Assembly: GCF_025938095.1 (NCBI RefSeq)
Contig: NZ_JAPCZF010000004.1
Location: 434,001-498,000, forward strand
Length of the DNA stretch: 64,000 nucleotides
Origin: Novosphingobium sp. JCM 18896
GTDB taxonomy: Bacteria > Pseudomonadota > Alphaproteobacteria > Sphingomonadales > Sphingomonadaceae
Direction of reading: 5' to 3'
The notes beneath the pieces were generated by a model that was not told the origin of the DNA, did no database searches, and saw only the letters and a list, made by a program, of their open reading frames with translations. A program made the translations under genes and the position numbers. Below, in pieces: positions 33,435 through 40,480 of this stretch (within the stretch, counting starts at the first letter, position 1; the number at the start of each line of letters is the position of its first letter).

Positions 33435-34028
33435 TCACCTCATGACGTAGAGCAGCGCGAAGATGATGACCCAGAGGAAATCGACCATGTGCCAGAAGGT
33501 GGCGCCGGTCTCGATGACCTCTAGGGAACGGCGCGCCGGGCTCTTGAGCTGGTAGTAGACGACCCCGAGCGCGATGAACCCCACGAGGACGTGCAGCAGG
33601 TGCATGCCCGTGAGGAAGTAGTAGAACGAGAAGAATTCGTCGGTCGAAAAGAAATTGCCCCGGCCGATCTCGACCGACCACTCGTGCAGCTTGAGTGCCG
33701 CGAACAGCAGTCCGCCGCCGGCGGTCAATGCCAGGTTGCGGGTAGCGGCGCGATGGTCGCCGGCGCGGGCGCGTTCGACGCAGCGCGCGACCGACCACGA
33801 ACTTGCCAGCAGGATCAGCGTGTTGATCACGCCCAACGCGAGGTCGAGCTGCGATTGCGATCGCAGAAAGGCCTCGGCGCTGCGGCAATAGTAGATCGTG
33901 TAGACGACGAAATAAGACGAGAAGGTGATGGCCTCGATCATCACCAGGACCCACATGTCGGACTGGCCGGGCATGCGCTCCTGGCCGTCGTCGGACGAGG
34001 TCGGGCGGGCGCGGGCGACTTCGGTCAT
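33435..34028 (-). CDS. Heme-copper oxidase subunit III / NorE-like protein
   Basis: 197 residues from ATG 34028 with five predicted helices. Subunit III motifs are visible: DMWVLVMIEAITFSSYF, YYFLTGMHLLHVLVGF and ATFWHMVDFLWVIIFALLY. NorE proteins of this length accompany nitric oxide reductase, and CtaE/CyoC accompany oxidases. Here neither norCB nor oxidase subunits I and II are encoded nearby. It sits 41 bases after the pair of six-helix paralogues and 3 bases before the subunit IV-like gene. Confidence 0.82.
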   Translation of the reverse strand: MTEVARARPTSSDDGQERMPGQSDMWVLVMIEAITFSSYFVVYTIYYCRSAEAFLRSQSQLDLALGVINTLILLASSWSVARCVERARAGDHRAATRNLALTAGGGLLFAALKLHEWSVEIGRGNFFSTDEFFSFYYFLTGMHLLHVLVGFIALGVVYYQLKSPARRSLEVIETGATFWHMVDFLWVIIFALLYVMR

Positions 34029-34069
34029 GGCGTGGCCTTTCTTTGCGGGGGCACGGCGGCGGTGCGGCG

Positions 34070-34861
34070 CTAGCGGATGCCGCGCACCTGGGGACTGTCC
34101 ATGTCCTCGCGCTCGATCATCTTGCGGAGGTAGGTGATGAACAGGCCGGTGTAGATGCCGAACACCACCATGTTGATGTAGAACGCGATCACGCCGTCCC
34201 AGGCGAAAGGGCCGCTCTTGAGCACGCAGCAGGTCGCGACGACGACCTCGGTCAGCGCGTTGCAGATGTTGAAGTAGCCGAACCACTTGGGCAGGATCGC
34301 GTTCTCGTCGAGCAGGATGGCGACGCCCCAGACGACCGAGCCGATCAGGAAGATGCCCATCGTGCCGCTGAACGACAGGAAGCCCATGTCGTAGAGCAGG
34401 CCCATCAGCCTGGGATCGCGATCGGGGCGCATCGCCCCGGTGACGAGCGCGATGCAGGTCAGCAGCATGCCCGGCACGGCGGCCAGCGAATAGAGGATCA
34501 GGTAGGACCAGGCGAAGGCCGGGCTCACCGACATGCGGCGGATCGAATAGGTGATCAGCGCGGTCGAGGCCGTGGCGAAGGCGCCCATCACGAAGATGAT
34601 GCCGAAGCCGACCAGCAGGCCCCAGCCCTTGTCGTGGAACCACCAGACGATCTTGGGCAGGTCCCACCAGGCCTTCGGCGGCGGCTGGGTCCGCGTGATG
34701 CCGAAGAACACGATGCCGAACACGTTGTAGAAGACGAGGATAGTGTACCAGGACAGCCATAGCTCGAGCTTGGGATTGTGGCGCCACTGCCAGGCCAGCT
34801 TGCCGAGGCTGGAGGCGGGGGGCTGCGGCGCGGTCTCTTGCGCGAGCGCGGCGACGGTCAT
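34070..34861 (-). CDS. Multi-helix membrane protein, paralogue B of the orphan oxidase-like operon
   Basis: 263 residues with about six hydrophobic helices. It is homologous to the protein encoded immediately upstream: RPDRDPRLMGLLYDM versus RPERDPALVQLFNDM, and SGPFAWDGVIAF versus DGPIAWDGALSF. It starts at ATG 34861, overlapping the previous stop by four bases. No heme-ligand His pattern of subunit I is evident. I do not recognise a named family. It may form a membrane complex with its paralogue and the subunit III/IV-like proteins. Confidence 0.75.
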   Translation of the reverse strand: MTVAALAQETAPQPPASSLGKLAWQWRHNPKLELWLSWYTILVFYNVFGIVFFGITRTQPPPKAWWDLPKIVWWFHDKGWGLLVGFGIIFVMGAFATASTALITYSIRRMSVSPAFAWSYLILYSLAAVPGMLLTCIALVTGAMRPDRDPRLMGLLYDMGFLSFSGTMGIFLIGSVVWGVAILLDENAILPKWFGYFNICNALTEVVVATCCVLKSGPFAWDGVIAFYINMVVFGIYTGLFITYLRKMIEREDMDSPQVRGIR

Positions 34862-35592
34862 GCCGCGGCTCCCTGTTCGTGCCGCTGGCGGTAGACCGCC
34901 TGACCCGTCACCAAGGTCATGACGACGATCCACAGCGCGATCGCGCCGTTCTTCAGGCCGAACGAGAGCGCGCCGTCCCAGGCGATCGGGCCGTCGAAAT
35001 GGATCGCGGCGAAAGCCGCCGGCGCCATCGCCGGGGCGGTCGCGAGGTTGAAGTGCGCGACCCAGGTGGGGAAGATCGGTCGCGGCTGGCGATCGAGATG
35101 GATCGCGACGGCGAGGAACACGTTCTGTGCGATCAGAAAGGCGACCTGGCTGGTGAAGGTCACCCAGGCCATGTCGTTGAACAGTTGCACCAGTGCGGGA
35201 TCGCGCTCGGGGCGGAAGGCGGCGATCAGCCAGAACAGGTCGGCGATGCAGAACAGCGTCGGACCGCCGGCAATACAGCCGATGAAGCAATAGGTCAGGA
35301 TCGGCGTGCGATGGGCCATGCGCTGCACCTGCATCGCGATCATCGCCAGGAACGGGATCAGCGCGACGCCGAACCAGTTGAACACGATCATCGAATAGCG
35401 GATCCGCGGCAGGTTGGCGGGATCGAAATAGAAGGCGGCCACCTCCTGCGCCGACAGCTTCGGCGACATCGGCGTGACGAAGCCGGGGAACGCGAGGAAC
35501 GATCCCAGCCAGAAGATCCAGATCACCGGCATGGCCCAGAGCAGGATCAGTTCGCCGTTCACATGCGTCGCCGGCTTGGCCAGATTCGTCAT
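34858..35592 (-). CDS. Multi-helix membrane protein, paralogue A of the orphan oxidase-like operon
   Basis: 244 residues with about six hydrophobic helices (ELILLWAMPVIWIFWLGSFLAF, MIVFNWFGVALIPFLAMIAM and others). It shares the RPERDPALVQLFNDMAW and IHFDGPIAWDGALSFGL blocks with paralogue B. It is the first gene of the operon, behind an AT-rich promoter-like stretch. The function is unknown; the context next to oxidase subunit III/IV-like genes suggests a respiratory or gas-related membrane complex, which is inference. Confidence 0.75.
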   Translation of the reverse strand: MTNLAKPATHVNGELILLWAMPVIWIFWLGSFLAFPGFVTPMSPKLSAQEVAAFYFDPANLPRIRYSMIVFNWFGVALIPFLAMIAMQVQRMAHRTPILTYCFIGCIAGGPTLFCIADLFWLIAAFRPERDPALVQLFNDMAWVTFTSQVAFLIAQNVFLAVAIHLDRQPRPIFPTWVAHFNLATAPAMAPAAFAAIHFDGPIAWDGALSFGLKNGAIALWIVVMTLVTGQAVYRQRHEQGAAA

Positions 35593-35897
35593 CGATCCTC
35601 TCCCTCGGGGCGCTTCAGCGGGAGGGCATCGTCAGCCGGCACCGTCACGCGCCATTGCCGAGGCGCGCGAAACCTTGCTGCCCACAGAGCCGCTTTCGCC
35701 ATCGATGACGGCACGCGGATCCCATGCTCTCCCGTTGATTGCGGCCGGCGTGCGGCGCCGCCCGCGAACGCCCTTTGGGTAATTGACTGGATATAGGAGT
35801 CAATGGACTATTTGGATTTATATATAGCTTATGGAATACAATGTTCAATATCGTGAGGCGGGTTGAGGCTTGGCATTCGGGTCGAAAGCCGATCCGC
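35593..35897. promoter_or_regulatory. Intergenic region with AT-rich promoter area and inverted repeat
   Basis: About 300 bases with no convincing gene. Its distal part (about 35780-35850) is much richer in A+T than the surroundings and holds an inverted repeat ATTGACT-N9-AGTCAAT (35782-35804), a candidate operator for the membrane operon that starts at 35592. The regulator could be the TetR encoded at 35898-36572. The part near 35600-35760 shows no clear signal. Confidence 0.45.
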
Positions 35898-36572
35898 CTA
35901 GTTCGGCTCCGGGTCTTCCCAATTGCGCACCAGATCGACGAAGGACTTGATCGCGATCGTTTCGATCATGGGCATGCGCGCCTCGAAGGGTTTCTCGTAG
36001 CCTGCGAACATCGTCGTGCCTTCCATCGAGGCCGAGATGAACAGGGCGAGATCGTGGCGCTGGTCTTCGCTCAGGTCGGGCCGCATCTCGCCGACGATCT
36101 CGACCAGCGGCGCGCGGGCGCGGGCATAGGTTTCCTGCACGCGCTCAAAGACGAAGGGGTCGTGGTTCGACAGCGCCCATAGCTCGGGAAACACCCGCGT
36201 CGTCTTCTTGGTGCGGATGTCTTCGAGGATGAGGCCGCAAATCTCCGCCAGGCGTTCCTCGGGCGGGGTGCCGGGCATGTGCACGATCGCTGCGAACTCG
36301 ATCTCGTAGGCGCGGATGACCGCATCGAGCAGGCCGCGGACCAGGTCCTCGCGACTGGCGAAATGGTAGGTGAGGTTGCCCAGTTTCATGCCGCAGGCCG
36401 CCGCGACTCGGCGCATCGACATGGCCTGGTAGCCCTCCTCGACGAGCAGGTTGAGCGAGGCGGCGAGGATCGCCTCGCGCGTTTCGTGGCCTTTGGCATA
36501 GCCACCCTCGCGAGGGGGAAAGGCCAGGTCGGCGACCGTGATCGACCGGAAGTTTCCCTTGATCTCCGTCAT
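35898..36572 (-). CDS. TetR/AcrR-family regulator
   Basis: 224 residues. The DNA-binding domain lies at about 28-75 (ETREAILAASLNLLVEEGYQ and the helix-turn-helix RRVAAACGMKLGNLTYHF). The C-terminal half is a TetR_C-type ligand domain. It is divergent from the amine dehydrogenase operon (131-base gap) and upstream of the orphan membrane operon, so it could control either. No ligand can be assigned. Confidence 0.9.
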   Translation of the reverse strand: MTEIKGNFRSITVADLAFPPREGGYAKGHETREAILAASLNLLVEEGYQAMSMRRVAAACGMKLGNLTYHFASREDLVRGLLDAVIRAYEIEFAAIVHMPGTPPEERLAEICGLILEDIRTKKTTRVFPELWALSNHDPFVFERVQETYARARAPLVEIVGEMRPDLSEDQRHDLALFISASMEGTTMFAGYEKPFEARMPMIETIAIKSFVDLVRNWEDPEPN

Positions 36573-36703
36573 TTAGGCCATCCTCATTCGCCTGTAAAAA
36601 ATAGGTCTTACGACAAATTTAGGACGCTTGACAACTTTTATCCCTCTAGGTCACTTTTGTTGCAGTTCTTCGGCAATTCCGATCGAAGCAAGAGGGGACA
36701 TCC
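36573..36703. promoter_or_regulatory. Divergent promoter region, TetR / amine dehydrogenase operon
   Basis: This AT-richer stretch holds TTGACA at 36628-36633, a consensus -35 for the plus-strand amine operon; no equally good -10 follows. Two direct copies of TAGGTC (36603-36608 and 36647-36652) flank it and could be regulator half-sites. AGAGGGGAC just before 36704 is the ribosome-binding site of the first gene. Confidence 0.35.
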
Positions 36704-37867
36704 ATGCGGACGACACTATCGTCGCTGGCTCTACTGCTCGTTTCCACGACGGCACCGGCATTCGCCAAGTCGGCGCCGCTGCCCGAGGAAGCTATTCCCA
36801 GCGTCGCGACTTTGCCGGCGGACTATCCGGCATCCTGGCTACTGGTCCACGACTTCCACTTCAACGCGCTGCTCGATGGCCGTATTGCGATCGTCGACAC
36901 GCAGAACGAGAAGCTGCCGCTCAAGGCGCAGGTCCGCGCGGCCCAGTTCGCCAACTATCTGCTGTCGCGCGGCAAGCGCGAGATCTACACGGCCGAGACG
37001 TTCTATTCGCGTCTCACTCGCGGCGAGCGGACCGATGCGATCACGATCTGGGACACGGCGACCTTGGAGCCCAAGGGCGAGATCGTCCTGCCTGGCGGCA
37101 AGCGCCAGCTCTCGGTCAGCTACACGGGCCTGTTCCAGTTCACCAATCGCGAGAAGTGGGCGCTGGTCGCCAATTTCACCCCCGCGCAGTCGATCACCGT
37201 GGTCGATCTCGATGGCCGCAAGGTGCTGAACGAGATCGACCTGCCGGGTTGCGCGCAGATCTATCCCACCGGCGACCGCGGCTTTGCCAGCCTCTGCGCC
37301 GACGGTTCGCTGATCAGCATGACGCTCGACGACAAGGGCGCGGTCGCCTCGTCGAAGACTTTCGAAGGCTTTCAGGACATCGACCGGCAACCGCTGTTCG
37401 GCATGCCCGCCCTGGTCGGCAAGACCGCCTGGTTCGTCAGTTATTACGGCCAGCTCCAGGCGGTCGACCTGTCCGGCGCCGTGGCCAAGCCTTTGCCCGC
37501 CAAGGCCTCGGTCGGGACGGCGGAGGGTGGGGCGCCCGAATGGCGGCCCGGCGGCTGGCAGGTGATCGCCAGCGACGCCAAGGGCCTGCTCTACGTGCTG
37601 ATGAGCCCCAACGGCCGCGAGGGCAGCCACAAGGACGGTGGTACCGAGGTCTGGGTGGTCGATCCCGTGGCCAACAAGCGCCTGCGCCGCATCGACCTCG
37701 GCGGTCTGGCCGGCTCGATCACGGTGACGCGCGAGGCGGCGCCGCGGCTGGTGGTCTCGCGGCCCGATGCCAAGGTCGACGTCTTCGACGCGCAGAGCGG
37801 CCAGCTCGTTCGCCATCTCGGCGCGAACGTGGGGGCCAATCCGATCCTGCTGGTGCCCGCGCAATGA
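36704..37867 (+). CDS. mauB: TTQ-dependent amine dehydrogenase, heavy (alpha) subunit
   Basis: 387 residues with a Sec signal peptide (ending APAFA) and a seven-bladed beta-propeller of the MauB/AauB family (ITIWDTATLEPKGEIVLPGG, FQFTNREKWALVANF, QSITVVDLDGRKVLNEIDLPGC, FQDIDRQPLFGMPAL). The heavy subunit scaffolds the TTQ-bearing light subunit in the periplasm. The enzyme oxidises a primary amine to an aldehyde and ammonia. The gene order B-E-D-A without mauF, C, J or G resembles aromatic amine dehydrogenase (aau) clusters as I recall them, so aauB may be the better name; the sequence alone does not settle the substrate. The stop overlaps the next start (ATGA). Confidence 0.9.
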   Translation: MRTTLSSLALLLVSTTAPAFAKSAPLPEEAIPSVATLPADYPASWLLVHDFHFNALLDGRIAIVDTQNEKLPLKAQVRAAQFANYLLSRGKREIYTAETFYSRLTRGERTDAITIWDTATLEPKGEIVLPGGKRQLSVSYTGLFQFTNREKWALVANFTPAQSITVVDLDGRKVLNEIDLPGCAQIYPTGDRGFASLCADGSLISMTLDDKGAVASSKTFEGFQDIDRQPLFGMPALVGKTAWFVSYYGQLQAVDLSGAVAKPLPAKASVGTAEGGAPEWRPGGWQVIASDAKGLLYVLMSPNGREGSHKDGGTEVWVVDPVANKRLRRIDLGGLAGSITVTREAAPRLVVSRPDAKVDVFDAQSGQLVRHLGANVGANPILLVPAQ

Positions 37868-38352
37868 TGGCGCCGGTCACGCTCTTCCTCGCGCTGCTGC
37901 TCGCGGTGTCGGCTGGTCACAAGCTGGTCGATCGCGCGCGGCTGGCGCCGGTCGCGGCCCGCCTGACCGGCGCGCCGGCACCGCTCGGCCCCGTGCTGCT
38001 GCTCGCCGCCGCCGCGGTCGAGGCACTCGCGGCGCTCTCGCTGCTCGCCGCGCCCGCGCCGGTCGGCGGCGCGCTCGCGGCGGCGCTGTGGACGACCTAT
38101 GCCCTGGCGCTCTGGCGCCGCCGCGGCGAACGGCTCGATTGTGGCTGCGATCTCGTCCGGCGCGAGCGCCCGGTCGCTGCGGCCGCGATCCTGCGTCCCG
38201 CTGCACTGGCAGCGCTCTCGCTCGTCCAGCTTGCCATGCCCGGTCCGGTCTGGACCGCCGAAGCGCCCTTCGCCGCGCTCGCGCTGTTGGCGCTGTGGTT
38301 CGCCGCTGCCGAACTTTCTGCTCTTCCCCAATTCGTGAGGAACAAGCCATGA
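37864..38352 (+). CDS. mauE: MauE-type membrane protein for amine dehydrogenase maturation
   Basis: 162 residues with four to five hydrophobic helices and a conserved Cys pair (RLDCGCDLV). MauE is needed, with MauD, to make stable light subunit, probably by supplying electrons or disulfide exchange for its six disulfides; it belongs to the DoxX/VKOR-like membrane redox group. It overlaps both neighbours by four bases (ATGA), typical of tight translational coupling in this operon. Confidence 0.88.
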   Translation: MMAPVTLFLALLLAVSAGHKLVDRARLAPVAARLTGAPAPLGPVLLLAAAAVEALAALSLLAAPAPVGGALAAALWTTYALALWRRRGERLDCGCDLVRRERPVAAAAILRPAALAALSLVQLAMPGPVWTAEAPFAALALLALWFAAAELSALPQFVRNKP

Positions 38353-38939
38353 TGCTGACGTCGCAGATCCTCCTATGGGTGGCCGTGGTCGTGCTCGCCC
38401 TGCTCGTTGCGGCGCTGGCCCGCCAGGTCGGCATCCTGCACGAGCGTATCGCCCCCGCCGGTGCGCTGACGCTGCACCAGAACGTCGCCGTGGGCGAGGT
38501 GCCGACCGCGCTCGAGCTCAAGGCCGTGGGCGGAGGCAGCGTCACCGTCGGCGGCCCGCGCGGTCGCAGCCAGCTGGTGTTCTTCGCCGCACCCGACTGC
38601 CCGATGTGCAAGAGCCTGCTGCCGGTCCTGCGGTCCTCCGCCAAGGCCGAGGCCGACTGGCTCGACGTGGTGGTCGCGGGTGACGGCAACGAGGCCGCCT
38701 ATCGCGCCATGGCCGACCAGCACGGGCTGGGCGATCTGCCGATGGTCCTGTCCGAAGCGCTCGGCCGCTCGTTCGGGGTGTCTAAGCTGCCCTACGCCGT
38801 ACTGCTCGACCAGGACGGCCGCCTGGCCTCGCTCGGCCTCGTCAACAGCCGCGAACATCTCGAAAGCCTGTTCGAAGCCAAGGAGCGCGGCGTCGCCTCG
38901 ATCCAGGACTTCCTCGCGCGCCGCAGCGGGAGCCTCTGA
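38349..38939 (+). CDS. mauD: MauD-type thioredoxin-fold protein for amine dehydrogenase maturation
   Basis: 196 residues from ATG 38349. An N-terminal membrane anchor (ILLWVAVVVLALLVAALA, about 6-24) precedes a periplasmic thioredoxin-like domain with the CPMC active site at Cys84-Cys87 (APDCPMCKSLLP) and a cis-Pro region (VSKLPYAVLLDQDGRLAS). MauD helps form or isomerise disulfides of the small subunit. It overlaps mauE by four bases and ends two bases before the light-subunit gene. Confidence 0.9.
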   Translation: MMLTSQILLWVAVVVLALLVAALARQVGILHERIAPAGALTLHQNVAVGEVPTALELKAVGGGSVTVGGPRGRSQLVFFAAPDCPMCKSLLPVLRSSAKAEADWLDVVVAGDGNEAAYRAMADQHGLGDLPMVLSEALGRSFGVSKLPYAVLLDQDGRLASLGLVNSREHLESLFEAKERGVASIQDFLARRSGSL

Positions 38940-38941
38940 CC

Positions 38942-39496
38942 ATGGCCGACTTCGATCGCTGGACCGAAAAGCTCTCGCGCGGGCTCGCCCGCGGCACCTC
39001 GCGCCGTTCCTCGCTGGCTTGGCTCGGTGCCTTGGCCACCGGCGCGGCGGTAATCCCGGCGCTGCCCGTGGCGCGCGCCGCCACCCCGGCACCGAGCGGC
39101 GGTGACAAGCGCCCGCCGGTCATGTCGAGCAACCCCCAGGATCCCGGCGACGCGACGACCTGCGAATACTGGCGCTACTGCGCGATCGACGGCTTCCTCT
39201 GCACCTGCTGCGGCGGCACGGTGAACACCTGCCCGCCGGGCACCGAGATGTCGCCGATCACCTGGATCGGCACCTGCACGAACCCCGCCGACGGCCGTGC
39301 CTATGTGATCAGCTACAACGACTGCTGCGGCGTCTCGTCCTGCGGACAGTGCCTGTGCAACCGCAACGAGGGTGATCGCCCGCAGGTCCGCCCCCAGGCC
39401 AACAACGACTACAACTGGTGCCTGGGGACGCAGAGCAGCATCTACAATTGCTCGGTCGCGGCGATCGTCGGCGTCGCGCTGGAGGATGCGAAGTGA
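38942..39496 (+). CDS. mauA: TTQ-dependent amine dehydrogenase, light (beta) subunit
   Basis: 184 residues carrying the tryptophan tryptophylquinone cofactor. A twin-arginine-type leader (TSRRSSLAWLGALA) indicates Tat export of folded protein. The cofactor tryptophans are Trp108 (ITWIGTC) and Trp159 (NDYNWCLG), 51 residues apart as in Paracoccus MADH (Trp57/Trp108). The catalytic aspartates align with the same offset: Asp83 (AIDG) and Asp127 (YNDCC), equal to Asp32 and Asp76. A dense Cys set (CTCC, CC, CxxCxC) supplies the six disulfides. It is therefore probably active. Which enzyme makes the TTQ crosslink is unclear, because mauG is absent. Confidence 0.93.
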   Translation: MADFDRWTEKLSRGLARGTSRRSSLAWLGALATGAAVIPALPVARAATPAPSGGDKRPPVMSSNPQDPGDATTCEYWRYCAIDGFLCTCCGGTVNTCPPGTEMSPITWIGTCTNPADGRAYVISYNDCCGVSSCGQCLCNRNEGDRPQVRPQANNDYNWCLGTQSSIYNCSVAAIVGVALEDAK

Positions 39497-39966
39497 GCCG
39501 GGGGCCGATGCTGTCGGCCGCCCTGAGCCTGGGGCTGGGCCTTTCCCTCACGGCCGCGGGATCCCCCGCCTTCGCGGCTGGCCCGGCCCCAAACGGCGCG
39601 CAGATCTATACGCGCTGCGCCGCCTGTCACACCGCCACGGGCCGCGGCGTCCCCGGCGCCTTCCCACCGCTCGGCGCGGATTTTCGCAGCCAGGCGACCA
39701 CGCCTGCGGGGCGCCGCTATCTGTCGCTGACGGTGATCAAGGGGCTGATGGGGCCGCTGACCGTCGAGGGCCGGACCTATCGCGGCATGATGCCGGCGCA
39801 AGGTGGGCTCGACGATGCCGCGGTGGCGGCCGTGCTCAACCACGTCGGCACCGTCATCGCGCGGGTCGGCCCGCCGTTCCGCGCCTTCACCCCCGCCGAG
39901 GTCGCGGCGGCGCGGGCCAGCGGCGCGAAATTGACCGCCGCCGACGTCGCCAAGCTCCACCCCTAG
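39493..39966 (+). CDS. Secreted monoheme cytochrome c
   Basis: 157 residues from GTG 39493, which overlaps the light-subunit stop (GTGA); ATG 39508 is an alternative. A signal peptide (ending SPAFA) is followed by one heme site CAACH at residues 42-46 and a possible distal Met (RGMMPAQGG). It resembles a small class I cytochrome c. Position directly after mauA suggests it accepts electrons from the amine dehydrogenase in place of amicyanin or azurin, or helps mature TTQ. It has one heme only, so it is not MauG. Confidence 0.85.
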   Translation: MSRGPMLSAALSLGLGLSLTAAGSPAFAAGPAPNGAQIYTRCAACHTATGRGVPGAFPPLGADFRSQATTPAGRRYLSLTVIKGLMGPLTVEGRTYRGMMPAQGGLDDAAVAAVLNHVGTVIARVGPPFRAFTPAEVAAARASGAKLTAADVAKLHP

Positions 39967-39977
39967 GCCATACCACG

Positions 39978-40442
39978 ATGAAGCGCCTCGCCCCCCTTGC
40001 TCTTGCCGCCGCATTGGTGCCGCTGGCAGCTTGGGGGAATGCCGGCGATGCGGCAAACCCGCCATTGGCGATGACCGGCGTGCCCGATCCGGCGCAGGCG
40101 CGGATCGACTACATGCTCAAGTGCCAGGGCTGCCACCGCCCCGACGGCACCGGCGACATGGCGAGCACGCCGCCGCTCAAGGGCATGGTCGCGCGCTTCC
40201 TCCAGGTCGAAGGCGGACGCGAATTCGTCGGCCGGGTGCCCGGCGTGGCGATGACCGATCTCGGCGACCGCCGGCTCGCGCAGTTGCTCAACTGGACCTT
40301 GCACCGCTTCGATGCCCGCCACGTCCCGGCGGGCTTCCGACCATATACCGAGGCGGAGATCGGCGCGCTGCGCCGCGATCCGCTGCGGCTCGACCGAGCG
40401 CCGACAAGAGCGCGCCTCATTGCACGCATGAGGGATGACTGA
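39978..40442 (+). CDS. Secreted monoheme cytochrome c-like protein
   Basis: 154 residues with a signal peptide (MKRLAPLALAAALVPLAAWG) and one heme site CQGCH at residues 49-53; a possible distal Met is in GVAMTDLG. The C-terminal tail is rich in Arg. It follows the first cytochrome after 11 bases. The pair may form a relay from TTQ to the respiratory chain or jointly replace the diheme MauG; both ideas are inference. Confidence 0.82.
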   Translation: MKRLAPLALAAALVPLAAWGNAGDAANPPLAMTGVPDPAQARIDYMLKCQGCHRPDGTGDMASTPPLKGMVARFLQVEGGREFVGRVPGVAMTDLGDRRLAQLLNWTLHRFDARHVPAGFRPYTEAEIGALRRDPLRLDRAPTRARLIARMRDD

Positions 40443-40480
40443 CGGCAAACACACCGCACACAGGGAAGGGCAGAACGATA

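Noticed and set aside
33156..35592. A nitric oxide reductase accessory operon (norEF)
   Set aside because: The III and IV-like genes would fit, but norC, norB, norQ and norD are absent and the two other proteins do not match them, so I kept the neutral description.
39493..40442. The two genes after mauA as a split mauG
   Set aside because: Each is a complete exported protein with its own signal peptide and one CxxCH; MauG is a single diheme protein of the cytochrome c peroxidase type, about twice as long.
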